Part shown: piece by piece, positions 6,754 through 14,456 of the stretch
Numbering within the stretch: the first letter of the stretch is position 1
How the letters are laid out: each line of letters starts with the position of its first letter
From: Paenisporosarcina quisquiliarum_A
GTDB taxonomy: Bacteria > Bacillota > Bacilli > Bacillales_A > Planococcaceae
Length of the DNA stretch: 64,000 nucleotides
Assembly: GCF_043641925.1 (NCBI RefSeq)
Contig: NZ_JBHZRU010000001.1
Span: 275,002-339,001, forward strand
Direction: 5' to 3'
Translations under genes and position numbers: made by a program
Notes under the pieces: model-generated
Seen by the model: the letters and a program-made list of their open reading frames with translations, nothing else
Told to the model about the DNA's origin: nothing
The model's database searches: none

Positions 6754-8204
6754 AACAGTCTCTATTTACAAATATCGAAGCAGCTAAAAATTTTATAAAA
6801 GACCAATTTGGTGATGGTGAAAGCTTTGATGTGGGCATTAAGGACATGCATATTTGGTCCATGCCCACTCTCTTGATTTATATGAACGGCTTAATCGATA
6901 GCAGTATGTTAACTCAATTATTGACATTGACACAGCCTACAGCGAATCAATTAAGAAGAAAGCATGAGTTAAACGAGTTTGAAGCTATGAACACTTGTTT
7001 TCCCTACCACTCGGTAACAATTTACGACTCTAAGGATGCCTGGGTTTCGGCAATATTAAGTGGTCAATTAGGAATTGTAACCTCACAGGGGTTCGTCTTT
7101 ACAGTAGATGTTCGATCCTATCCTGGAAGACAGCCTGAAGAACCGGATAATGAAAAAGTCATTAGAGGAGCAAGGGATGGATTTACTGAGAATATACTGC
7201 AAAATACAGCTCTGATTCGAAGAAGAATTCGTGATGTTTCCTTAAGATTTGAGCTAACGAAAATTTCGACAAGGGGTCAAACAGATATTGCTATTGGGTA
7301 TATTAAAGGACTAGCAAGTAAAGAGCATATAAATTTCTTAAGAAAACGCTTAAAAGAAATTCAACACGATGGCATGACAATGACTGATAAATCATTAGAG
7401 GAGTGGCTTTTTAAACAAAAATTCCATCCGGTTCCTTTTGTGAGATATACGGAGCGGGCAGATACTTGCGCTGCTCATTTGCTGGAAGGGCATATTGCCA
7501 TAATCGTCGATACTTCTCCTTCAGTCATACTTGTACCCACAACCATTTTTCATCATTTACAACATGCAGAAGAATATAGACAAGCACCATTGATTGGAAC
7601 GTTTGTTCGTTTATCGAGAATGGCAGGCTTTTGGATGAGTTTAACGTTTTTACCATTTTGGTATTTACTCGTAAAAGAGAAGGAACACTTACCCGATTTC
7701 CTTTCATTTATTGGTCCAAAAGAAATGGCAGAAGTCCCTCTATTTTTACAATTAGTTTTTGCGGATCTTGGGTTAGAGTTTTTAAGGTTAGCAGCCATTC
7801 ACACACCGACGCCCTTGTCTACCGCTATGGGATTAGTTGCCGCTATTATAATTGGTCAAATTGCCATTGATGTCGGCTTGTTCATACCTGAAGTTGTTCT
7901 TTACACAGCAATTGCTGCAATCTTCACTTTTGCTATTCCTTCATATGAGCTCAGTGTTGCAACGAAGATTTTTAGAAATATGTTGTTAGTAATTACAGCT
8001 ATATTTGGAGGAGTAGGTTACTTTGTAGGGTTACTCCTATTATTTATGTATTTTTCTTCTTTAAAACCTATGGGCGTCCCATATTTATGGCCCCTCGTCC
8101 CGTTTTTCCCGAAAGCATTTAGCCGAATATTAGTGAGGTTTCCGATATCTTCAGGTGCATTAAGGCCATTTATTGTTCAGTCTCCTAATCGTAAAAGATC
8201 ATAG
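6750..8204 (+). CDS. spoVAF: Stage V sporulation protein SpoVAF (GerA family), start codon unclear
   Basis: GerA/SpoVAF-type spore germination membrane protein. A soluble N-terminal region includes RSYPGRQPEEPD and VIRGARDGFTENI. The C-terminal half has about five membrane segments (for example the stretch LIGTFVRLSRMAGFW and after) and ends near IVQSPNRKRS. The first ordinary start in frame is GTG 6831, which has no good ribosome site. The frame stays open upstream to 6744 and encodes SLFTNIEAAKNFIKDQFGDG and FDVGIKD, which resemble the family N-terminus as I recall it. AAAGGA at 6735-6740 is 9 nt before ATA 6750, which overlaps the sigF stop, and 3 nt before ATT 6744. I annotate from 6750; 6831 is the conservative choice. 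It is 484 aa against about 490 in B. subtilis. Confidence 0.82.
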   Translation: MKQSLFTNIEAAKNFIKDQFGDGESFDVGIKDMHIWSMPTLLIYMNGLIDSSMLTQLLTLTQPTANQLRRKHELNEFEAMNTCFPYHSVTIYDSKDAWVSAILSGQLGIVTSQGFVFTVDVRSYPGRQPEEPDNEKVIRGARDGFTENILQNTALIRRRIRDVSLRFELTKISTRGQTDIAIGYIKGLASKEHINFLRKRLKEIQHDGMTMTDKSLEEWLFKQKFHPVPFVRYTERADTCAAHLLEGHIAIIVDTSPSVILVPTTIFHHLQHAEEYRQAPLIGTFVRLSRMAGFWMSLTFLPFWYLLVKEKEHLPDFLSFIGPKEMAEVPLFLQLVFADLGLEFLRLAAIHTPTPLSTAMGLVAAIIIGQIAIDVGLFIPEVVLYTAIAAIFTFAIPSYELSVATKIFRNMLLVITAIFGGVGYFVGLLLLFMYFSSLKPMGVPYLWPLVPFFPKAFSRILVRFPISSGALRPFIVQSPNRKRS

Positions 8205-8275
8205 TCCATACATTGCATCTAAGTCTTTTCCTATGGTAAGGTTCATATATTGAAAAATCACCAGGAGAGATGAAG

Positions 8276-9604
8276 ATGCATTTATATGGAACGCAATCAA
8301 TTAATGATTTAGGCGTATTACAAATTGGACAGGTTGACACTGTTGAACTAGCTAAAATTTATGGTACTCCGTTATTTGTCTATGACACTTCTTTAATTCG
8401 ACAAAGAGCAAGAGCTTTTATTCAAACTTTTAAAAAAGAAAACGTAAAAGCAGAAGTTGCATATGCTAGTAAAGCTTTTTCAAGTATTGCAATGTACCAA
8501 CTTGCAGCTGAAGAAAAACTATCTTTAGATGTGGTTTCAGGTGGAGAACTATTTACGGCAATCCGTGCTGGTTTCCCGGTTGAACGAATTCATTTTCATG
8601 GAAATAACAAAAGTGATGAAGAAATTATGTTTGCCATCACTTCCAAAATTGGATGTATTGTTGTAGACAATTTCCATGAAATCGATCGTTTAAAAGCAAT
8701 CGCAAGTGAGCAAAACGTAGAGGTACGAATTTTACTACGTGTTACTCCTGGAATTGAAGCCCATACACATGACTATATTACGACAGGTCAAGCAGATTCG
8801 AAATTCGGATTTGACTTAATGAATGGACAAGCTGATCAAGCTTTTCAATCAGTAAAAGACCATTCATCAATTCATCTATTAGGTATGCACTGTCATATAG
8901 GTTCTCAAATTTTTGATACCGTTGCTTTTTCATTAGCCGCTAAAAAACTGATGAATAAAATGAAGGATTGGCATCAAAAAGATGATTTTATATGTGAGGT
9001 TCTTAACTTAGGTGGAGGATTTGGAATTCGTTATACCGAAGAAGATGATCCGCTAGAGCCATCGGTATATGTTGAAGATATGATTAAAACGATCAGAGAT
9101 GAGTTAAATAAAGTCGATTATCCGATGCCTGAGATTTGGATTGAACCAGGTCGTTCGTTAGTTGGTGACGCTGGAACTACGTTGTATACAATAGGTTCTC
9201 AAAAAGAGATTCCATCAACCCGTACCTATTTAGCTGTAGACGGAGGAATGTCAGACAATATTCGACCGGCTCTTTATCAAGCTAAATATGATGCTGCGAT
9301 TGCCAATAATATGCTTTCAACCGCCGATACAACTTATACGATTGCAGGGAAATGCTGTGAATCTGGTGACAAATTAATTGAAGAAATTAATCTTCCTAAA
9401 GCGAATGCAGGTGATTATTTAGCTGTTTTTTGCACCGGTGCATACGGCTATTCTATGGCAAGTAACTACAATCGTCTTGCTAAACCAGCTGTTGTTTTTG
9501 TTGAAAATGGAAACCATCGTTTAGTCATTAAAAGGGAATCATTAGAAGATTTGATACGTTTAGATGTTTCTTTATACGATGACTCAATTGGTGGTGTAAA
9601 ATGA
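8276..9604 (+). CDS. lysA: Diaminopimelate decarboxylase LysA
   Basis: Last step of lysine synthesis, meso-diaminopimelate to L-lysine; PLP enzyme with an alanine-racemase-like barrel and a C-terminal beta domain, 442 aa. The PLP lysine lies in VAYASKAFSS, the phosphate-binding glycines in LNLGGGFGIRY, and the substrate cysteine in GKCCESGD. ATG 8276 is chosen over ATG 8270 because AGGAGA (8263-8268) gives 7 nt instead of 1 nt, and the start MHLYG matches B. subtilis MFLHG. The location after spoVAF is conserved. The stop overlaps a small downstream ORF. Confidence 0.96.
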   Translation: MHLYGTQSINDLGVLQIGQVDTVELAKIYGTPLFVYDTSLIRQRARAFIQTFKKENVKAEVAYASKAFSSIAMYQLAAEEKLSLDVVSGGELFTAIRAGFPVERIHFHGNNKSDEEIMFAITSKIGCIVVDNFHEIDRLKAIASEQNVEVRILLRVTPGIEAHTHDYITTGQADSKFGFDLMNGQADQAFQSVKDHSSIHLLGMHCHIGSQIFDTVAFSLAAKKLMNKMKDWHQKDDFICEVLNLGGGFGIRYTEEDDPLEPSVYVEDMIKTIRDELNKVDYPMPEIWIEPGRSLVGDAGTTLYTIGSQKEIPSTRTYLAVDGGMSDNIRPALYQAKYDAAIANNMLSTADTTYTIAGKCCESGDKLIEEINLPKANAGDYLAVFCTGAYGYSMASNYNRLAKPAVVFVENGNHRLVIKRESLEDLIRLDVSLYDDSIGGVK

Positions 9605-9696
9605 AAAAACAAAATGTCATGTTGTTCATATTTATAGGTTTAATCGCGATAATATGGGGTATTATATATTGGGTTTTCATTGCTCCAAATCGCTAA
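9601..9696 (+). CDS. 31-aa single-pass membrane peptide overlapping lysA
   Basis: An ATG at 9601 overlaps the lysA stop as ATGA and opens a 31-codon frame. It starts MKKQNVMLF, continues with about 20 hydrophobic residues (LFIFIGLIAIIWGIIYWVFI) and ends APNR. The charged N-terminus followed by one membrane helix and a short tail is typical of tiny bacterial membrane proteins, and the overlap suggests translational coupling. I do not recognise a family and assign no function. A chance ORF remains possible. Confidence 0.5.
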   Translation: MKKQNVMLFIFIGLIAIIWGIIYWVFIAPNR

Positions 9697-9782
9697 TCAA
9701 TGGAACTTAAGTTGAAATTCTTTTCTTTATCATGTAGGATTGTCATGGTGCTTAAAGGGATCAAAAATGAGGGATATCAAAT

Positions 9783-10127
9783 ATGCTAGTACGTTATAAA
9801 AAAACATGTGAAAAAATAGCGATGGGTCTTTTATCGTTTATGCCAGAGGAAAAAGCTTTGAAAAAATTGCAGGTTTCCATGCAATTATATGAGACAAATC
9901 CGAATTGGCATTTATTCATGTGGAAAAAAGAAGAAGACTTTGTTGGCTTAATAGGTGTGGAGTCTGTTGAAGACGTTTGTGTGATTCAGCACATTACGGT
10001 TAATCCGTCACATCGTGGAGATGGTATAGGCAAAGCAATGGTGAACAGTGTTCAACAATTTTTACCTTGTACAGTCGTAACTTCTACTGAAATTACCAAG
10101 CCTTTCATTGATAAATGCATGAACTAA
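9783..10127 (+). CDS. ribT: RibT-like GNAT acetyltransferase
   Basis: GNAT-fold protein of 114 aa. The N-terminus MLVRYKKTCEKIAMGLLSFM matches RibT, the last gene of the B. subtilis ribDEAHT operon. The acetyl-CoA loop is in VNPSHRGDGIGKAMV (about 77-91). RibT is known to be a predicted acetyltransferase of uncertain role. The ribD, ribE, ribA and ribH genes that normally precede it are not here; lysA and a tiny ORF are. It is slightly shorter than the B. subtilis protein (124 aa). A GAGGGA ribosome site precedes the ATG, and a terminator follows. Confidence 0.85.
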   Translation: MLVRYKKTCEKIAMGLLSFMPEEKALKKLQVSMQLYETNPNWHLFMWKKEEDFVGLIGVESVEDVCVIQHITVNPSHRGDGIGKAMVNSVQQFLPCTVVTSTEITKPFIDKCMN

Positions 10128-10130
10128 AAA

Positions 10131-10180
10131 GAAGGAACTATCTGCTAAGTCTTTAGTGACTGAGTGATGGTTCCTTTTTT
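10131..10180 (+). terminator. Terminator after ribT
   Basis: AAGGAACTATC and GATGGTTCCTT form an 11-bp stem with one G-U pair, with an inner AGTC/GACT helix in the loop, followed by six T residues. Confidence 0.85.
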
Positions 10181-10395
10181 AATGCAATGATTTCAGTTTT
10201 AAAGGAATTACATATTTGGAAGTAAGCAAAGCGATTCTGAACCAAAAACAGAAGTTTTGATAAGTATCCACTTTAGTCTAGTGTCAACTAGAAAAAGCAA
10301 TTTATTAAATAGAATAAAATCAGGGATATGCCAATGATAATTTTTGATGTACATATATAGTTGTTAATGAAAATTTTTTTATGATCCATGATTGG
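10181..10395. other. AT-rich spacer without recognisable content
   Basis: About 215 bases between the ribT terminator and the next repeat element. I see no ORF with a ribosome site, no clear promoter and no hairpin. Confidence 0.6.
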
Positions 10396-10559
10396 AATGG
10401 AGGTGGCGACTCCAGGGGGGAACAGCACGAGCTGAAGACCCTGGCACGGATTAGAGGATCAAAGACTAAGAACGCCACATCGTGTGGCAACGTCTTTGAA
10501 ACCAACATCCTGTTGGCCACGTCCCCGGAAAGCGTCCACCGCAAAGAAAATCCTCCATT
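10396..10559. repeat. Small inverted-repeat intergenic element, family 1 (copy A)
   Basis: A 164-bp element ending in AATGGAGG and CCTCCATT. The inner ends are GGTGGCGACTCC and CCCCGGAAAGCGTCCACC. The middle has stems such as ACGCCACA...TGTGGCAACGT and CCAACA...TGTTGG. It is locally GC-rich against the AT-rich surroundings. It shares the left and right ends with the element at 36246-36364 and, reversed, with 30580-30670. Any ORF inside is incidental. Confidence 0.75.
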
Positions 10560-10571
10560 TCTTAAATAGAA

Positions 10572-10623
10572 AAGGGTTGCCCCTAAAGTCACTTTTCATG
10601 ACTTTTGGAACAACCCTTCTTTT
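10572..10623. terminator. Bidirectional terminator at the 3' end of ypuF
   Basis: Arms 10572-10590 and 10600-10618 form an imperfect 19-bp stem (three non-pairing positions). The plus side ends in a long T-run, and the minus side in TTTTCTATTT. The last 11 codons of ypuF lie inside it. The inner arms and loop are the same as in the pdp terminator (CRTGAAAAGTGACTTT read on the minus strand). Confidence 0.75.
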
Positions 10624-11113
10624 TTTCTTCTCTAGCTTTTAGTATTTCACTGCGGTCTCTTCGCATATGTTTGTGTATAAGTTCTTCACCAATTAAAGCT
10701 AACGGCATCTGTTGTTTTTGAATTCGTTGATTTAACTCATCGGAAAGGATTGAAAGGGTGAACGGTTTAAACTCTTTTGATTGATTAATGAGGGCAATAG
10801 AATTTTCTAAGTTCAAATGCATTTCTGCCATATCTATTCCACTATAATATTCACTATATAGATCCAATGAAAATCGTTTTTGTGCATTTTCTAAAGACCG
10901 TTTTGCGCCCGCTCTGTTATTCCTTCTCCAATGGTACATTCCTGTTGAAAGTAAGATCCACGCAGTTAAAGCATGTGACTTATCATTAGGTGAAACACTT
11001 TTCCAATACTCCTCTAGTACTTCATGACATTCAAAATAATCTTGTTGTTCATTGAAATAAAGAATAAATTGCAAAAAAAGTGGATGAAACAACGGATGCA
11101 TTCTTTTCACCAT
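10589..11113 (-). CDS. ypuF: DUF309 family protein YpuF
   Basis: Cytoplasmic helical protein of 174 aa with the DUF309 motif YFECHEVLEEYWKS (about 22-35) and the following HALTAWILLSTGMYHWRRNN. Function unknown. The position before and divergent from scpA resembles the B. subtilis ypuF-scpA-scpB neighbourhood. The start is uncertain: ATG 11113, GTG 11110 and ATG 11101 (MHPLF) are all close, with GAGG just upstream. The C-terminal residues KKKGCSKSHEK are encoded by the terminator hairpin, so the original stop may have been replaced by it. Confidence 0.85.
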   Translation of the reverse strand: MVKRMHPLFHPLFLQFILYFNEQQDYFECHEVLEEYWKSVSPNDKSHALTAWILLSTGMYHWRRNNRAGAKRSLENAQKRFSLDLYSEYYSGIDMAEMHLNLENSIALINQSKEFKPFTLSILSDELNQRIQKQQMPLALIGEELIHKHMRRDRSEILKAREEKKKGCSKSHEK

Positions 11114-11158
11114 TCCTCTATACTAAAGTTTGATTATATATTGCTAGGGGGAGAGACT

Positions 11159-11938
11159 GTGTCTTACAAAGTTAGATTAGAGGCGTTTGAAGGTCCTCTC
11201 GATTTATTATTGCATTTAATACATCGTTTGGAAATTGATATCTATGATATTCCAATGGCAGAACTGACAGTTCAATATATGGACCACATACGTGCAATGC
11301 AGGTAATGGAATTGAATGAAGCAAGTGAATATTTGGTCATGGCCGCATCACTCTTAGCTATAAAAAGTAAAATGTTATTACCAATCCATGAAGGAGAAGT
11401 GGACGATCTCGACCTTCAAATGGAAGGGCAAGATCCGCGTGACGAGCTGGTTAATCGTCTAATCGAGTATAGAAAATATAAAGAAGCTGCTGAAACTTTT
11501 CAAGAACTGGAGCAAACTCGGGCACAATATTTCACAAGACCTCCAAGTGATTTGACAGATCTTCAACAAATATCTCAGTTATCTTTTTTTGATGATTCAT
11601 TGAATGTCTATGATATGCTTGGTGCTTTTCAAAAAATGCTGAGAAGAAATGTTTTAAAAGCGCCACTTACAACAAAGATTGCACGACAAGAACTCTCCGT
11701 GAAAGATCAAATGCAATCCGTCTTTCACACACTTAAAACGAGGGGAGGCCGTTGTTCGTTCAGTGACCTCTTTCCAGTGCATGATAAAACAACGTTGGTC
11801 GTAACATTCTTATCCATTTTGGAGTTAATGAAGCGACAGTATATTACCGTTTCCCAACAAAAGAACTTTGAAGATTTAGACGTACAACTATTGATTGAAA
11901 AGTGGGAGGATGAATCTCTTGAAACAGTTGATGAGTAA
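11159..11938 (+). CDS. scpA: Segregation and condensation protein ScpA
   Basis: Kleisin subunit of the SMC-ScpAB condensin, bridging SMC heads and recruiting ScpB; 259 aa. The N-terminal SMC-binding region VRLEAFEGPLDLLLHLIHRLEIDIYDIPM is complete, and a C-terminal winged-helix region follows (about 180-255). The start is GTG 11159, which follows AGGGGGAGA and gives the family N-terminus MSYKVRLEAFEG. Upstream in-frame codons lie antisense to ypuF and are not used. The 3' end overlaps scpB by 20 bases. Confidence 0.95.
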   Translation: MSYKVRLEAFEGPLDLLLHLIHRLEIDIYDIPMAELTVQYMDHIRAMQVMELNEASEYLVMAASLLAIKSKMLLPIHEGEVDDLDLQMEGQDPRDELVNRLIEYRKYKEAAETFQELEQTRAQYFTRPPSDLTDLQQISQLSFFDDSLNVYDMLGAFQKMLRRNVLKAPLTTKIARQELSVKDQMQSVFHTLKTRGGRCSFSDLFPVHDKTTLVVTFLSILELMKRQYITVSQQKNFEDLDVQLLIEKWEDESLETVDE

Positions 11939-12509
11939 AATAGAGAGTCTACTTTTCGTAACAGGCGATGATGGACTGACAATTAAACAATTAGAAATTA
12001 TTACTGAAGAACATTCGAAGGATCTGATGGAAGCGATTAAAGCCCTTCAAAACGACTATGCTAGTTCTGATGTACGAGGAATTGAGATAAAAGAGTTAGC
12101 AGGAACCTATCAGTTAATATCTAAAAAAGAGAATGCTGAAATTATTCAAAAGTTAGTTGAAAATCCTACAAATCAATCACTCTCTCAAGCTTCACTTGAA
12201 ACATTAGCAATCATTGCTTATAAACAACCGATTACGAGAATTGAAGTGGAAGATTTAAGAGGTGTTAAAAGTGAAAGACCGATACATACATTAGTAGCCA
12301 AAGGTTTGATTCATGAAGTTGGTCGAGCTGAAGGAACGGGTAGAGCAATTCTATATGGAACGACAAATGAATTCTTGAATGCATTTGGATTAATGAACTT
12401 ACAAGAGCTACCGCCTTTACCAGATGAAGTCGTTGACTCAGAAGATGATGGGCAAACGGATTTATTTATGACGAAGTTTCAAGAAACGTTTGGAGATCAA
12501 CAAGATTAA
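11919..12509 (+). CDS. scpB: Segregation and condensation protein ScpB
   Basis: Winged-helix partner of ScpA in the condensin complex; 196 aa from TTG 11919. GGGAGG at 11903-11908 is about 10 nt before this TTG but only 1 nt before ATG 11910, so TTG is preferred; ATG 11931 is another option. Two winged-helix domains are visible: KIESLLFVTGDDGLTIKQLE near the start and ETLAIIAYKQPITRIEVEDLRGVKSE in the middle. The overlap with scpA indicates translational coupling. Confidence 0.93.
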   Translation: MKQLMSKIESLLFVTGDDGLTIKQLEIITEEHSKDLMEAIKALQNDYASSDVRGIEIKELAGTYQLISKKENAEIIQKLVENPTNQSLSQASLETLAIIAYKQPITRIEVEDLRGVKSERPIHTLVAKGLIHEVGRAEGTGRAILYGTTNEFLNAFGLMNLQELPPLPDEVVDSEDDGQTDLFMTKFQETFGDQQD

Positions 12510-12529
12510 AAAACGAAAGGTGTTCATGC

Positions 12530-13522
12530 TTGAAAAAAATCTTCTCTATTTTTTTGTTAGTCGTTCTTATGTTCCTTTATGTCAGTCCGAATACTGAAGC
12601 GTATGGATCTTCTTATGCGGTTATTGATGCGAATACAGGTCGATTGCTATTTGGTAATAATGCTCATGAACAAATGCCAATTGCGAGTTTAACCAAGATT
12701 TGGACGGCTTATGTCACTGCAGAAGAAGTGAATATGAAAGAGGAAGCCCAAATTTCTTCTAATGCAGCTACGCAAGAGGGATCTTCCATTTATTTAAAAG
12801 CAGGCGATAATCAACGAATTGAAAAATTGTTATACGGTCTTATGCTTCGATCTGGAAATGATTCAGCTGTAGCGTTAGCTGAGCATGTAGGCGGGTCTGT
12901 CGAAGGCTTTGTGGATTTGATGAATGAAAAAGCAAGAATCGCTGGACTTCAACAAACTGTCTTTAGAAATCCATCTGGTCTTCATCATGAAGAACATCTC
13001 TCTACGGCTTTTGATACAGCTCTAATGTTGAAAAATGCAATGGGGAATAAAGAACTGAAAAAAATTATGAGCACTGATTATTATCGAAGCGAAGGTGTAC
13101 ACTGGGAAAACAAACATAAACTCGTCCGTTCAAATTCTTTAGCTATTTCAGGAAAGACAGGATATACAAAAGCAGCGGGAAGAACGCTTGCTACATACTT
13201 TAAAAAAGACGAGCAAGAAATTATTGTTGTGACGCTGAATGATTCAAATGATTGGAAATCCCATCAAGAACTAGCTGATCGAGCGTTTAAACAATATAAT
13301 ATGGTACAATTAGTTCAAGAAGGTGCATATGACTTACCAGGTGATTTAGTTGTCCGGCTGAATAAGCCAATCCATTTGATTGTTAAAGATAAAGAACAGG
13401 TACAGCATGTGGTCTTATTAAATCGATCACACAATGGGATTCGAACTGGTCAATGGACTGTTCAAATAGATGGAAAACCTGTTTATTCACAACAAGTGCA
13501 TATTGAGCGGAATCGTAGATGA
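12530..13522 (+). CDS. dacB: Sporulation-type D-alanyl-D-alanine carboxypeptidase
   Basis: Low-molecular-weight penicillin-binding protein of 330 aa that trims peptide side chains of cell wall or spore cortex. A signal peptide covers residues 1 to about 25. The three active-site motifs are S-x-x-K in ASLTKIWTAY, S-x-N in RSGNDSAVALAE and K-T-G in SGKTGYTKAAG. A short beta domain follows. TTG 12530 is the start, with AAAGGTG 7 nt upstream. The place between scpB and rluB matches dacB of B. subtilis; spmA and spmB, normally downstream, are missing. The closest paralogue, DacF, cannot be excluded, since dacF is absent from its usual site by spoIIAA. Confidence 0.85.
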   Translation: MKKIFSIFLLVVLMFLYVSPNTEAYGSSYAVIDANTGRLLFGNNAHEQMPIASLTKIWTAYVTAEEVNMKEEAQISSNAATQEGSSIYLKAGDNQRIEKLLYGLMLRSGNDSAVALAEHVGGSVEGFVDLMNEKARIAGLQQTVFRNPSGLHHEEHLSTAFDTALMLKNAMGNKELKKIMSTDYYRSEGVHWENKHKLVRSNSLAISGKTGYTKAAGRTLATYFKKDEQEIIVVTLNDSNDWKSHQELADRAFKQYNMVQLVQEGAYDLPGDLVVRLNKPIHLIVKDKEQVQHVVLLNRSHNGIRTGQWTVQIDGKPVYSQQVHIERNRR

Positions 13523-13553
13523 AGACTGCTTTTTCTAAAAGCGGTCTTCTTTT
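13519..13553 (+). terminator. Terminator after dacB
   Basis: GAAGACTGCTTTT and AAAAGCGGTCTTC form a 13-bp stem with one G-U pair and a TCT loop, followed by TTTT. The dacB stop codon lies in the first arm. Confidence 0.85.
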
Positions 13554-13598
13554 AATTTGGTTGAAAGTGTGACATACTTTTTTTAATTAGAAAGCAAT

Positions 13599-13604
13599 TA
13601 TAAT
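13599..13604 (+). promoter_or_regulatory. -10 box of rluB
   Basis: A perfect TATAAT lies just before the GAGGTG ribosome site of rluB. No convincing -35 is seen at 17 bp, so this is a partial call. Confidence 0.4.
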
Positions 13605-13615
13605 GAGGTGAAACC

Positions 13616-14350
13616 ATGGAAAGATTACAAAAAATGCTAGCCCACGCAGGTGTAGCATCTAGACGAAAAGCAGAACAATTAATACTTGAAGGAAAAGTAC
13701 AAGTTAATGGGAAAGTTGTTAGAGAATTAGGAACGAAGGTTTCTGAATCAGACACCATCGAAGTAGCAGGAGTAAAGTTGGAAAAAGAGCAAAAGGTGTA
13801 TTATTTGTTGTACAAGCCTAGAGGCATTATTTCAGCTGTTACGGATGATAAAGGAAGAAAAACCGTTTCGGATTTATTTCCTTTCGTACCTGAAAGAATC
13901 TTCCCGGTTGGTCGTTTAGATTATGAAACATCTGGTCTTCTTTTGATGACAAATGATGGTGATTTTTCATATATGCTTACACACCCGAAATTTAAAATTG
14001 ATAAAACGTATGTTGCTCGTGTTAAAGGTATACCAACAAGAGAACAATTGCGACCACTTGAACGTGGTGTCGTATTAGAAGATGGCAAAACAGCTCCTGC
14101 GCGAGTTAAAATGCTTTCTTCCGATAAAAAAGCGAACAAAGCTATCATTGAAATTACAATACATGAAGGGAAAAACCGCCAAGTGCGTCGTATGTTTGAT
14201 GCGATCGGTTTCCCCGTCCAAAAACTAAAAAGAGAACGTTTTGCCTTTTTAAATCTGCACGGCTTAAATGCAGGAGAATCTCGCGAGCTTACTTCTCATG
14301 AAGTGAAATTACTTCGAGTTCAAGCTGAAACAGGGAAAATAGGCTCTTGA
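13616..14350 (+). CDS. rluB: 23S rRNA pseudouridine synthase RluB
   Basis: RsuA/RluB-type pseudouridine synthase of 244 aa. An N-terminal S4 RNA-binding domain starts MERLQKMLAHAGVASRRKAE and covers about 1-60. The catalytic aspartate is in PVGRLDYETSGLLLMTNDGD, and a C-terminal signature is GKNRQVRRMFDAIGFPVQKL. B. subtilis RluB (YpuL) modifies 23S rRNA and lies just upstream of resA, as here. The ATG follows GAGGTG. Confidence 0.95.
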   Translation: MERLQKMLAHAGVASRRKAEQLILEGKVQVNGKVVRELGTKVSESDTIEVAGVKLEKEQKVYYLLYKPRGIISAVTDDKGRKTVSDLFPFVPERIFPVGRLDYETSGLLLMTNDGDFSYMLTHPKFKIDKTYVARVKGIPTREQLRPLERGVVLEDGKTAPARVKMLSSDKKANKAIIEITIHEGKNRQVRRMFDAIGFPVQKLKRERFAFLNLHGLNAGESRELTSHEVKLLRVQAETGKIGS

Positions 14351-14410
14351 TTTAAATGACTAAACGTTCACAAACCCTTCAAATGTATAGGCAAAGTACG
14401 ATTTTTTCTT

Positions 14411-14419
14411 TGTTATAAT
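14411..14419 (+). promoter_or_regulatory. Extended -10 promoter of the res operon
   Basis: TG-T-TATAAT lies 38 bases before the resA start. No matching -35 is visible. B. subtilis resA is known to be activated by ResD, which would fit a weak -35, but no ResD site can be recognised here. Confidence 0.55.
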
Positions 14420-14456
14420 TAGTTTACATTCGTACGTCTTGTAGGAGGTTAACAAA

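Noticed and set aside
10381..10569. 62-codon ORF through the intergenic element
   Set aside because: It lies wholly in an inverted-repeat element and has no family resemblance.
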